Below, piece by piece: positions 1 through 6,627 of a stretch of DNA of 9,574 bases (positions within the stretch are counted from its first letter, which is position 1; every line of letters starts with the position of its first letter). A program made the translations under genes and the position numbers. The DNA lies in the NCBI GenBank assembly GCA_041164825.1, contig JBEAOO010000145.1, forward strand, positions 1 to 9,574. The letters run 5' to 3'. Origin of the DNA: JBEAOO01 sp041164825 (lineage in GTDB: Bacteria; Pseudomonadota; Gammaproteobacteria; Burkholderiales; Burkholderiaceae_C). The notes under the pieces were generated by a model, which did not search any database, had not been told where the DNA came from, and worked only from the letters and a program-made list of their open reading frames with translations.

Positions 1-231
1 ACCACCGGCTGCTCGGGCCTGGCCTACATGCTTGAGTACGCCGACGATGTGGCGCCGGAAGACGTGATCTTTGAGGACCACGGCGTGAAGGTGCTGATCG
101 ATCCGAAGAGCTTGCCCTACCTTGACGGCACCGAACTCGATTTCGTGCGCGAGGGCCTGAACGAGGGCTTCAAGTTTCGCAACCCGCGCGAGAAAGACCG
201 TTGCGGCTGCGGCGAGTCGTTCCGCGTGTAA
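1..231 (+). CDS. iscA: IscA, A-type iron-sulfur carrier (3' part only)
   Basis: The visible part is the C-terminal 76 residues; the start lies outside the window. IscA binds iron or an Fe-S cluster and delivers it to target apoproteins in the cytoplasm. The three conserved cysteines of the family are all visible: one in TTGCSGLAY at the window edge, and two in the CGCGESF motif seven residues from the end. The stop is TAA at 229-231. It lies upstream of hscB, hscA and fdx, as in the standard iscRSUA-hscBA-fdx order, which supports IscA over the related ErpA or SufA. A terminator-like hairpin follows 31 nt after the stop. Confidence 0.93.
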   Translation, partial: TTGCSGLAYMLEYADDVAPEDVIFEDHGVKVLIDPKSLPYLDGTELDFVREGLNEGFKFRNPREKDRCGCGESFRV

Positions 232-262
232 GGTACGGGCATTCCTCAGCCCGACAGGCAAC

Positions 263-288
263 AAGGCGCGGGCCCTCCGCGCCTTTTT
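263..288 (+). terminator. Intrinsic-terminator-like hairpin inside the isc operon
   Basis: The perfect 6-bp arms GGCGCG (265-270) and CGCGCC (278-283) enclose a 7-nt loop and are followed at once by five T (284-288). Two A residues at 263-264 can extend the stem into the T tract. It sits between the iscA stop and the hscB start. It would be expected to reduce, rather than abolish, transcription into hscB-hscA-fdx, giving more IscS/U/A than chaperones. The structure is seen; the partial-termination role is inferred. Confidence 0.65.
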
Positions 289-304
289 GCTGCCCGCCCC
301 CACC

Positions 305-826
305 ATGCAACTCGACAGCAACGACTTTGAACTCTTCGGCCTCGAACCCCGGTTCGAGCAAGACCGCGCGGCCATTGACGCCCGCTGGCGCGCGCTGCAA
401 ACCGAGGTGCACCCCGATCGTTTTGCCGCTCAGGGGGCGGCGGCCCAGCGCGTGGCCATGCAGTGGGCGGTGCGGGTGAACGAGGCGTATCAACACCTCA
501 AAGATCCGCTGCGCCGTGCCACGCTGCTGTGCGAGATGCGCGGTGCGCCGGTCAACGCCGAGAGCAACACGCGCATGCCGACCGCGTTTTTGATGCAGCA
601 AATGGAATGGCGCGAGGCGCTGGACGATGCGCGCACGCTGGCCGCGGTGGAAGCGCTGGCCGCGCAAGTGGCTGCGCACCGCCGCGAGGCCTTGGCCGCG
701 TTGGGCGCCACTTTGGATGCGCCGGACGGCGCGGCCGAGCAAGCCGCCGAACAAGTGCGCGCGCTGATGTTTGTCGAGCGCTTTGCGCAAGATGTCGATG
801 CCCGCTTAGAGGCACTGGAACAATAA
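305..826 (+). CDS. hscB: HscB, J-domain co-chaperone for Fe-S assembly
   Basis: HscB is the J-type co-chaperone that binds the scaffold IscU and stimulates the ATPase of HscA, helping release the Fe-S cluster to acceptors. The product is 173 aa, close to the usual length of about 170. The N-terminal J domain begins LDSNDFELFGLEPRF and carries the diagnostic HPD tripeptide at residues 36-38 (VHPDRF). The NEAYQHLKDPLRRATLL segment at about 59-75 is typical of HscB. The rest is the helical IscU-binding domain. I chose ATG at 305; an in-frame TTG at 287 would put the start in the T tract of the upstream hairpin and adds residues unlike the family. No good Shine-Dalgarno precedes 305. The stop is 4 nt before hscA, so the two are probably translationally linked. 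Confidence 0.95.
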   Translation: MQLDSNDFELFGLEPRFEQDRAAIDARWRALQTEVHPDRFAAQGAAAQRVAMQWAVRVNEAYQHLKDPLRRATLLCEMRGAPVNAESNTRMPTAFLMQQMEWREALDDARTLAAVEALAAQVAAHRREALAALGATLDAPDGAAEQAAEQVRALMFVERFAQDVDARLEALEQ

Positions 827-830
827 ACAC

Positions 831-2687
831 ATGGCTCTTTTGCAGATTTCCGAACCCGGCGGCGCGCCGGACCCGCACCAGCGGCGCATCGCCGTGGGCA
901 TTGATTTGGGCACCACGCATTCGCTGGTGGCCGCGGTGCGCAACGGCGTCTCCGAGTGTCTGCCCGACACCGAAGGCCGCGTGATTTTGCCGTCGGCCGT
1001 GCGCTACCTGCCCGAGGGTCGCCGCCAAATTGGCGCGGCGGCGCTGGCCGAGGCCGCACGCGACCCGCTCAACACGCTGCTGTCGATCAAGCGCTTCATG
1101 GGCCGCGGCCTGGCCGATGTGGCCGACCGCAGCAAGCTGCCTTACGACTTTGTCGACGCCCCGGGCATGGTGCAGATCCGCACCATCGACGGCGTGAAGT
1201 CGCCGGTCGAGGTGTCGGCCGAGATTTTGGCCACGCTGCGCTTCCGCGCCGAAGACACGTTTGACGACGAGCTGTTTGGTGCCGTCATCACCGTGCCCGC
1301 CTACTTTGACGACGCGCAGCGCCAAGCCACCAAAGACGCCGCGCAACTGGCCGGCATCAACGTGCTGCGCCTGATCAACGAGCCCACGGCTGCGGCCATC
1401 GCCTACGGACTGGAGAACGGCAGCGAGGGCTTGTACGCGGTGTACGACCTGGGCGGCGGCACATTCGATGTGTCTCTGCTGCGCTTGAGCCAGGGCGTGT
1501 TCGAGGTGGTGGCCACCGGTGGTGATTCAGCCCTGGGCGGTGACGACTTTGACCACCTGCTGGCGGGCTGGGCCTTGAGCGAAGCCGGCCGCACGGCCGA
1601 CAGCGCCGAAGACAAGCGCGCCGTGCTGGTGGCCGCGCGCGCCGCCAAAGAAAAGTTGTCGAGCAGCGACCACGCGCAGCTGGCGTGCCCGCTGTCCAGC
1701 GGTGAGCTGAACGTGCGCGTGACCCGTGCACAGTTCGAGTCACTGAGCGCGCCGCTGCTGGCGCGCACGATCACCGCGGTGCGCAAGGTGCTGCGCGATG
1801 CGCAGGCCGACAAGGCCGATGTGAAGGGCGTGGTGATGGTGGGCGGCTCGACCCGCATGCCGATGGTGCAAGCCGCTGTGGCCGCGCACTTTGGCACCAC
1901 GCCGCTCACCAACCTGAACCCCGACGAGGTGGTGGCGCTGGGCGCCGCGCTGCAAGCCAACGCGCTGGCCGGCAACGCCGGTGCGGACGAGATGCTGCTG
2001 CTCGACGTGATCCCGCTCTCGCTGGGCCTGGAGACCATGGGCGGTTTGGTGGAGCGCATCATCCCGCGCAACAGCACCATCCCGACCGCCCGGGCCCAAG
2101 ACTTCACCACCTTCAAAGACGGCCAAACGGCGATGGCCATCCACGTGCTGCAAGGCGAGCGCGAGATCGTCAGCGAGTGCCGCTCGCTGGGCCGCTTTGA
2201 GTTGCGCGGCATTCCCGCCATGGTGGCGGGTGCGGCGCGCATCCGCGTCACCTTCCAGGTCGATGCCGATGGCTTGCTGAGCGTCAGCGCCCGCGAAGAG
2301 GGCTCGGGCGTGGAAGCCGCCATCACCGTCAAGCCGAGCTACGGTTTGTCGGACGACGAGGTGGCGCGCATGCTGCAAGACGGCTTCGCTACTGCCGAGG
2401 GCGACATGCGCGAGCGCAGCCTGCGTGAATCGCGCGTGGAGGCCGAGCGCATGCTGCTGGCCACGCGCGCTGCGCTGGCGGCCGATGGTGATTTGCTGAG
2501 CGCCGATGACACCGCGGCCATTGAGGCCTTGCTGGTGCAGCTCGCGCACATCCGTGAAGGCAGCGACCACGCGGCCATTGACACCGCCGTTGAAGCGCTG
2601 GCCCACGGCACCGAGGCCTTTGCGGCCGAGCGCATGAACCGCGGCATCCAACAAGCCTTGTCCGGCCGACGCATCGAAGACGTCTGA
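831..2687 (+). CDS. hscA: HscA, Hsp70-class chaperone for Fe-S assembly
   Basis: HscA is a specialised Hsp70 that recognises IscU and uses ATP hydrolysis, stimulated by HscB, to drive Fe-S cluster transfer. The product is 618 aa, against 616 in E. coli, and begins with the HscA-type MALLQISEPG. The nucleotide-binding domain shows phosphate loop 1 DLGTTHS (25-31), VPAYFDDAQRQATKDAA (155-171), NEPTAAAIAYGL (183-194), phosphate loop 2 YDLGGGTFDVS (205-215) and the adenosine motif VGGSTR (337-342). The linker LLLDVIPLSLGLE (389-401) leads to the substrate-binding domain and a helical lid. HscA, not DnaK, is indicated by its place between hscB and fdx and by the close match to HscA at both domain junctions. 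It starts 4 nt after hscB; no strong ribosome binding site is visible. Confidence 0.97.
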   Translation: MALLQISEPGGAPDPHQRRIAVGIDLGTTHSLVAAVRNGVSECLPDTEGRVILPSAVRYLPEGRRQIGAAALAEAARDPLNTLLSIKRFMGRGLADVADRSKLPYDFVDAPGMVQIRTIDGVKSPVEVSAEILATLRFRAEDTFDDELFGAVITVPAYFDDAQRQATKDAAQLAGINVLRLINEPTAAAIAYGLENGSEGLYAVYDLGGGTFDVSLLRLSQGVFEVVATGGDSALGGDDFDHLLAGWALSEAGRTADSAEDKRAVLVAARAAKEKLSSSDHAQLACPLSSGELNVRVTRAQFESLSAPLLARTITAVRKVLRDAQADKADVKGVVMVGGSTRMPMVQAAVAAHFGTTPLTNLNPDEVVALGAALQANALAGNAGADEMLLLDVIPLSLGLETMGGLVERIIPRNSTIPTARAQDFTTFKDGQTAMAIHVLQGEREIVSECRSLGRFELRGIPAMVAGAARIRVTFQVDADGLLSVSAREEGSGVEAAITVKPSYGLSDDEVARMLQDGFATAEGDMRERSLRESRVEAERMLLATRAALAADGDLLSADDTAAIEALLVQLAHIREGSDHAAIDTAVEALAHGTEAFAAERMNRGIQQALSGRRIEDV

Positions 2688-2733
2688 TCCGCCGCCGCAC
2701 CCCACGAACACTGCCTCCCAAGCGCCTGCCGCC

Positions 2734-3072
2734 ATGCCCATCATCAAAATCCTGCCCCACGCCGAGTACTGCCCTCAAGGCACGCAGATCAGCGCGCCCG
2801 CTGGCACCTCCCTCTGCGAGGCGCTGCTGGACAACCACATCGCCATCGAGCACGCCTGCGACATGAGTGCGGCCTGCACCACTTGCCACGTGATCGTGCG
2901 CGAGGGCTTCAAGTCGCTGGGTGAGATCGACGAGGTGGAAGAAGACCTGCTCGACCGCGCCTGGGGCCTGGAGGCCAACTCGCGCCTCTCGTGCCAAGCC
3001 ATCTTGGCCGGCAGCGACGTGACGATCGAGATCCCCAAGTACACGATCAACCACGCCAAAGAGCAGCACTGA
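2734..3072 (+). CDS. fdx: Fdx, ISC-type [2Fe-2S] ferredoxin
   Basis: This is a 112-aa adrenodoxin-type ferredoxin that supplies electrons to Fe-S cluster assembly. The cluster ligands are visible as C42, C48 and C51 in HACDMSAACTTCHVIV (CX5CX2C) and C87 in RLSCQAI. The acidic segment GEIDEVEEDLLD (63-74) fits the partner-binding surface of this family. The length is essentially that of E. coli Fdx (111 aa). It lies 46 nt after hscA, and no clear Shine-Dalgarno precedes the ATG. It is the last gene of the isc operon: a strong terminator follows and no iscX is present. The C-terminal KYTINHAKEQH is usual for this group. Confidence 0.96.
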   Translation: MPIIKILPHAEYCPQGTQISAPAGTSLCEALLDNHIAIEHACDMSAACTTCHVIVREGFKSLGEIDEVEEDLLDRAWGLEANSRLSCQAILAGSDVTIEIPKYTINHAKEQH

Positions 3073-3084
3073 GCGAGGGTGGGG

Positions 3085-3101
3085 CGCTGAGCGCCTCAGC
3101 G
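3085..3101 (+). repeat. Small perfect inverted repeat after fdx
   Basis: The 7-bp arms CGCTGAG (3085-3091) and CTCAGCG (3095-3101) flank a 3-nt loop, 12 nt after the fdx stop. No T tract follows directly. The main terminator hairpin begins 8 nt later, so this may simply add structure to the transcript 3' end. Confidence 0.45.
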
Positions 3102-3109
3102 TTGCACAC

Positions 3110-3134
3110 GGGCACCGGGATGGTGCCCCTTTTT
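3110..3134 (+). terminator. Intrinsic terminator of the isc operon
   Basis: The perfect 7-bp arms GGGCACC (3110-3116) and GGTGCCC (3122-3128) enclose the 5-nt loop GGGAT and are followed by C and five T (3130-3134). It lies 37 nt after the fdx stop, where the + strand operon should end. Confidence 0.85.
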
Positions 3135-3183
3135 CGCCCATGCGACGCGCTGGCTCGGCGTGTTTCGGCCAGCTGATCCGCCA

Positions 3184-3220
3184 GAAAAAAAGCCCCCGTG
3201 CGCTGCGGCACAGGGGCTTT
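3184..3220 (-). terminator. Intrinsic terminator of the nrtABD operon
   Basis: Read on the - strand, the arm AAAGCCCC (3220-3213) and then GTGC (3211-3208) pair with GCAC and GGGGCTTT (3201-3198, 3196-3189), with one mismatch. The stem ends in seven consecutive T (3191-3185). The stem also exists on the + strand, but only three T follow it there, so the main direction is leftward. It ends the importer operon 100 nt after the nrtD stop. The 50 nt to the fdx terminator hold no gene. Confidence 0.85.
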
Positions 3221-3319
3221 GAACGGGTCTGACCCGGTTGAGGAGAACAAAACAAACAGCGCTCGAAGCTGCCCACATTGCCACGCAAGTCGCGTGCCCG
3301 AATGCGTGCTGCGTGGGCC

Positions 3320-4120
3320 TCAGGCGGCTTGTTTTTCCACGTGGCCGTGGCGGGTGTAGAGGAAGTCGAGCACCGCTTTGCGGCAGCGCACGTAGCCGGC
3401 ATCTTCGGCCAACTCCACCCGGTTGCGCGGGCGGGCCAGGTCGACGGTGAGGATCTCGCCGATGGTGGCGGCCGGGCCATTGGTCATCATCACGATGCGA
3501 TCCGACAGCAGCACGGCTTCGTCCACATCGTGCGTCACCATCACCACGGTGCTTTGCGTGCGGGCCACGATTTTCAGCAGTTCGTCTTGCAGGTGGGCGC
3601 GGGTGAGGGCGTCGAGGGCGCCGAAGGGCTCGTCCATCAGCAGCACTTTGGGCTCCATCGCCAGCGCGCGGGCAATGCCCACACGCTGCTTCATGCCGCC
3701 GCTGATTTCGTGCGGGCGTTTGGCCACCGCGTGGTCCATGCCCACCAGCGCCAGGGCGTCGAGCGTGCGCTGCTTGAGTTGGGCCTTGGTTTCTTTGGGG
3801 CCAAACACGCGCTCCACCGCCAGGTGCACGTTCTCAAAGCAGGTCAGCCAAGGCAGCAGCGAGTGGTTTTGGAACACCACACCGCGCTCCGGGCCGGGCT
3901 CGGCGATTTCGCGGTTGTCGCAGAGCAGGGTGCCGCTGCTGGGCAGCGTCAGACCGGCAATCAGGTTCAGCAGCGTCGACTTGCCGCAGCCCGAATGGCC
4001 GATGAGCGTGATGAATTCGCCCTTGTCCACGGTCAGGTTGATCTCACGCAGCGCGTGGAAGCTGCCCTTGCGGGTGTGGAACACCATTTCGGCGTTTTGG
4101 ACTTCGATGAAGTGGTTCAT
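3320..4120 (-). CDS. nrtD: Nitrate-class ABC importer ATP-binding protein
   Basis: This ATPase energises import through NrtB at the cytoplasmic face of the inner membrane. The product is 266 aa with Walker A GHSGCGKST (41-49), Q-loop Q84 in VVFQNHSLLPW, signature ISGGMKQR (139-146), Walker B VLLMDEP (159-165) and the switch histidine H197 (VTHD). It is a single ATPase domain with no NrtA-like C-terminal fusion, so it resembles NrtD or NasD rather than cyanobacterial NrtC. The nitrate/taurine/sulfonate ATPases are close relatives; the neighbours decide for nitrate. I chose ATG at 4120, preceded by AGGA 9 nt upstream. The longer frame to 4225 runs back into nrtB and adds unrelated residues. It is the third gene of the operon, 34 nt after nrtB. 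Confidence 0.9.
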   Translation of the reverse strand: MNHFIEVQNAEMVFHTRKGSFHALREINLTVDKGEFITLIGHSGCGKSTLLNLIAGLTLPSSGTLLCDNREIAEPGPERGVVFQNHSLLPWLTCFENVHLAVERVFGPKETKAQLKQRTLDALALVGMDHAVAKRPHEISGGMKQRVGIARALAMEPKVLLMDEPFGALDALTRAHLQDELLKIVARTQSTVVMVTHDVDEAVLLSDRIVMMTNGPAATIGEILTVDLARPRNRVELAEDAGYVRCRKAVLDFLYTRHGHVEKQAA

Positions 4121-4154
4121 GGTGGTGCGTCCTGGTGCAGTGTCGGTGCGGGGT

Positions 4155-5066
4155 TCAGTGCTCGTCGTAGCTGAAGCGCTTGGCGACGCTGACCAGCAGC
4201 GTTTCCAGCAGCAGGCCCACCACACCGATCACCAAGATGGCGATCAGGATGTGCGTGACGTTGAGGTTGTTCCATTCGTCCCAGACCCAAAAGCCGATGC
4301 CCACGCCGCCCGTCAGCATCTCGGCCGCCACGATCACCAGCCAAGCTGTGCCCACCGAGAGGCGCACGCCGGTCAGCATGTAGGGCAGCACCGAGGGGAA
4401 CAGGATGCGCGTCATCACCTTCCACTCGCTGAGCTTGAGCACGCGGGCCACGTTCAAGTAGTCCTGCGGCACACGCTGCACACCCACGGCGGTGTTGATG
4501 ATCATGGGCCAGATGGAGCAGATGAAGATGGTCCAGATGGCGGCCGGGTTGGCGGCCTTGAACACCAGCAAACCGATCGGCAGCCAGGCCAGTGGCGAGA
4601 CCGGGCGCAGCAGGCTGATCAGCGGGTTGAGCATGCGGCTGAGCAGCGTGAAGCGGCCGATCATGAAGCCCATCGGGATGCCCACGAGCGCGGCCAGACC
4701 AAAGCCCACAGCCACGCGCTCCAGCGAGAACAGGATGTTCCAGCCGATGCCCTGGTCGTTGGGGCCCTTGCTGTAGAACGGGTCGGAGAACAGCACGATC
4801 AACTCCTTCCACGTCGCCAGCGGCGTGGGGAAGGGGTTGCCTTCTTTCATCGTCAGCAGCGCCCAGATGCCGATCAACAGGCCGGCGCCTGCCAGGGGAG
4901 CCAAGGCGTTGAGCAGGCCTTGGCCCCAATCGATGCGGCTTCGGGCGGCCGGTGCGGCCACGGGGGCAGCAGCGACCTTGACGGGGGCCGCGGCGGACGC
5001 CGATGCCGCAGCGGCGCGCTCTTCAGCGACCGCCTCCAGGGGAGAGTGAAAGACTGCACTGACCAT
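4155..5066 (-). CDS. nrtB: Nitrate-class ABC importer permease
   Basis: This is the inner-membrane permease through which the substrate passes. The product is 303 aa. An alanine-rich, probably cytoplasmic N-terminal stretch (about 19-42) precedes several hydrophobic segments (about 52-72, 117-137, 154-191, 228-255 and 273-294). The ATPase-coupling (EAA) region lies at about 205-236 (NVARVLKLSEWKVMTRILFPSVLPYMLTG in part). The segment AAEMLTGGVGIGFWVWDEWN and its continuation NLNVTHILIAILVIG are close to NrtB/NasE proteins, which separates it from taurine and sulfonate permeases. I chose ATG at 5066 because of a strong Shine-Dalgarno just upstream; the longer frame to 5144 would overlap the end of nrtA. 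It lies 28 nt after nrtA. Confidence 0.93.
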   Translation of the reverse strand: MVSAVFHSPLEAVAEERAAAASASAAAPVKVAAAPVAAPAARSRIDWGQGLLNALAPLAGAGLLIGIWALLTMKEGNPFPTPLATWKELIVLFSDPFYSKGPNDQGIGWNILFSLERVAVGFGLAALVGIPMGFMIGRFTLLSRMLNPLISLLRPVSPLAWLPIGLLVFKAANPAAIWTIFICSIWPMIINTAVGVQRVPQDYLNVARVLKLSEWKVMTRILFPSVLPYMLTGVRLSVGTAWLVIVAAEMLTGGVGIGFWVWDEWNNLNVTHILIAILVIGVVGLLLETLLVSVAKRFSYDEH

Positions 5067-5072
5067 GGTGTT

Positions 5073-5078
5073 CTCCTT
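5073..5078 (-). promoter_or_regulatory. Strong ribosome binding site fixing the nrtB start
   Basis: The - strand reads AAGGAG, 6 nt before the ATG at 5066. It is the best Shine-Dalgarno in the window and rules out the longer nrtB frame. Confidence 0.85.
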
Positions 5079-5094
5079 GGTGTCACTCACAAGA

Positions 5095-6354
5095 TCAAGC
5101 CTTGACCTTGAAGCCGTCTGCGTATTTTTTCGGGTCCTTGCCATCCCACACCACGCCGTCCATCAGCTTGCTGGTGCGCATCACGTCCTTGGGCACGTTG
5201 ACCTTCATGGCCGAGGCGGCTTGTTTGTAGAGGTCGATCTGGTTGATCTGCTTGGCCACGCCCAGGTAGTCGGGGTGGTCCTTCAGCAAGCCCCAGCGCT
5301 TGTGCTGGGTGAGGAACCACATGCCGTCGCTGAGGTACGGAAAGTTGACCGCGCCGTCGTTGAAGAACTTCATGTGGTTCGGGTCGTCCCAGGTCTTGCC
5401 CATGCCGTTTTGGTAGCGGCCCAAGATGCGCTGATTGATGGCGTCGACGCTGGTGTTGACATACGACTTGTCGGCGATGGTTTCGGCCATCTTGTTTTTG
5501 TTGGACAAGTTGGCGTCGATCCAGCGGCTGGCTTCCAGCACAGCCATGATCACGGCACGCGAGGTGTTGGGGTACTTCTTGACGAAGTCACCGGTGGTTC
5601 CCAGCACCTTTTCGGGGTGGTCTTTCCAGATGTCTTGCGTGGTGGCTGCGGTCACGCCGATGCCATCGATGATGGCGCGGTGGTTCCAGGGCTCACCCAC
5701 GCAGTAGCCGTCCATGTTGCCCACGCGCATGTTGGACACCATTTGCGGCGGCGGCACGGTGATGACCTTGGCGTCTTGAATCGGGTTGATGCCGGCCGAG
5801 GCCATCCAGTAGTACAGCCACATGGCGTGGGTGCCCGTGGGGAAGGTTTGTGCGAAGGTGTACTCGCGCTTGTCGCCGGCCATCAGCTTGGCCAGCGAGC
5901 CGGCGTCTACCGCGCCTTTGTCCGCCAGTTTTTTGCTCAGCGTGATGGCCTGACCGTTGTTGTTCAGGGTCATCAGCACGGCCATGTCTTTTTTCGGCCC
6001 GGCCACGCCCAGGTGCACGCCGTAAACCAGGCCGTAGAGCACATGGGCCATGTCGAGTTCGCCGTTGACGAGTTTGTCGCGCACACCGGCCCACGAGGCT
6101 TCTTTGGTCGGGATGATCTTGACGCCGTACTTCTTGTCGAAACCCAGCACCGAGGCCATCACGATGCTGGCGCAATCGGTCAGCGGAATGAAGCCGATGC
6201 GCACTTCTTCTTTCTCGGGCTTGTCGCTGCCCTGAGCGTGGACCAGCGACTGCAGGCCGGGCAGCAAGCCGGCGGCGCCTGTCGCCGCGGCAGCCTGGAC
6301 GAGCGAGCGTCGGGACAGGGAGAGCGAAGAGGAGTTGGAATCGTTGGAGTGCAT
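5095..6354 (-). CDS. nrtA: Nitrate-class ABC importer periplasmic binding protein, Tat-exported
   Basis: This protein captures the substrate, probably nitrate or nitrite, in the periplasm and passes it to NrtB. The product is 419 aa. The N-terminus carries a twin-arginine signal: SRRSLVQ (14-20), a weakly hydrophobic AAAATGAAGLL stretch, and a likely cleavage after VHA (residue 40). The mature part begins VRIGFIPLTDCASIVMA, usual for NrtA/NasF/CmpA proteins. The segment PTGTHAMWLYYWMASAGINP (172-191) and VGEPWN (219-224) are family hallmarks. Export before assembly by Tat implies folding in the cytoplasm. There is no lipobox cysteine, unlike cyanobacterial NrtA. I chose ATG at 6354; a longer frame to 6414 would begin inside the leader terminator. 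GGAA 8 nt upstream is a weak ribosome binding site. Bicarbonate (CmpA-like) specificity cannot be excluded by eye, but the sigma-54 leader favours nitrogen. Confidence 0.92.
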   Translation of the reverse strand: MHSNDSNSSSLSLSRRSLVQAAAATGAAGLLPGLQSLVHAQGSDKPEKEEVRIGFIPLTDCASIVMASVLGFDKKYGVKIIPTKEASWAGVRDKLVNGELDMAHVLYGLVYGVHLGVAGPKKDMAVLMTLNNNGQAITLSKKLADKGAVDAGSLAKLMAGDKREYTFAQTFPTGTHAMWLYYWMASAGINPIQDAKVITVPPPQMVSNMRVGNMDGYCVGEPWNHRAIIDGIGVTAATTQDIWKDHPEKVLGTTGDFVKKYPNTSRAVIMAVLEASRWIDANLSNKNKMAETIADKSYVNTSVDAINQRILGRYQNGMGKTWDDPNHMKFFNDGAVNFPYLSDGMWFLTQHKRWGLLKDHPDYLGVAKQINQIDLYKQAASAMKVNVPKDVMRTSKLMDGVVWDGKDPKKYADGFKVKA

Positions 6355-6380
6355 GGCAAGGGTTCCGCTGTGAGTTCGCA

Positions 6381-6434
6381 GAAAAACAAAACGGCGCCCG
6401 CACAGGCCCAGCAAGGGGTCGGTGGGGACGCCGT
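6381..6434 (-). terminator. Leader terminator (attenuator) before nrtA
   Basis: On the - strand, ACGGCGTCC (6434-6426) pairs with GGGCGCCGT (6399-6391), 9 bp including one G-T pair, across a 26-nt loop. The tract TTTGTTTTTC (6390-6381) follows. It lies 26 nt before the nrtA ATG and downstream of the probable promoter, so it would stop transcription before the operon unless overcome. Confidence 0.7.
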
Positions 6435-6478
6435 CGTCCTGTCAGCGGTGGGCTCAAGATCTGGCTTGGGCGCCGCTG
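6426..6478 (-). promoter_or_regulatory. Two-hairpin leader, probable antitermination target (ANTAR type)
   Basis: On the - strand the first hairpin has outer arms CAGCGG (6478-6473) and CCGCTG (6448-6443). Inner arms GCCCAAG (6471-6465) and CTTGAGC (6458-6452), with one mismatch, close a 6-nt loop CCAGAT. Three nucleotides later the second hairpin pairs GGACG (6439-6435) with CGTCC (6430-6426). The loop and 3' arm of this second hairpin are exactly the 5' arm of the terminator, so the two structures exclude each other. This is the architecture of leaders bound by ANTAR antiterminators such as NasR or NasT. The first loop has G at position 4 but C, not the conserved A, at position 1, so the match is partial. 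Confidence 0.5.
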
Positions 6479-6520
6479 GTGTCTTTAGAAAGTCGCCGTT
6501 GACCTTCTTGCTTGCTACTC

Positions 6521-6537
6521 AGCAAGCGGTGTGCCAG
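6521..6537 (-). promoter_or_regulatory. Sigma-54 promoter of the nrtABD operon
   Basis: The - strand reads CTGGCACACCGCTTGCT. The -24 GG (6535-6534) and -12 GC (6523-6522) are separated by exactly 10 nt, and the match to the RpoN consensus TGGCACG-N4-TTGCW is broken at one position only (A for G). Transcription should start near 6508-6511, giving a leader of about 155 nt. RpoN promoters need an enhancer-binding activator, NtrC being the usual one for nitrogen assimilation genes. Confidence 0.8.
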
Positions 6538-6573
6538 GGCTTACCCTTGCTTTTTGGGCCGTGAACCGTCTCG

Positions 6574-6623
6574 TTGCGCACCAGAACGGCGTGTGTTGCA
6601 CCGCCAGGCGGCCCATTTGCACC
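6574..6623 (-). promoter_or_regulatory. Phased GGTGCAA repeats upstream of the RpoN promoter
   Basis: On the - strand GGTGCAA occurs at 6623-6617 and 6602-6596, and a variant GGTGCGCAA at 6582-6574. The spacings of 21 and 20 bp are about two helical turns. GGTGCA is the half-site of the NtrC recognition dyad (TGCACC-N5-GGTGCA). No full dyad is seen, so activator binding here is inference. Confidence 0.35.
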
Positions 6624-6627
6624 TAGT

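Noticed and set aside
3278..5105. Long + strand open frames opposite nrtD and nrtB.
   Set aside because: They are antisense shadows of clear ABC transporter genes with all motifs; they have low-complexity composition and no recognisable domains.
6510..6527. Perfect 7-bp hairpin considered as the first ANTAR hairpin of the nrtA leader.
   Set aside because: It overlaps the -12 box of the sigma-54 promoter and would lie mostly upstream of the expected start of transcription, so it is probably not in the RNA.
6411..6550. An 8-nt complementarity (AGCAAGGG on the - strand near 6549-6542 with CCCTTGCT near 6418-6411) considered as an antiterminator pairing.
   Set aside because: The upstream partner lies before the predicted promoter and would not be transcribed.
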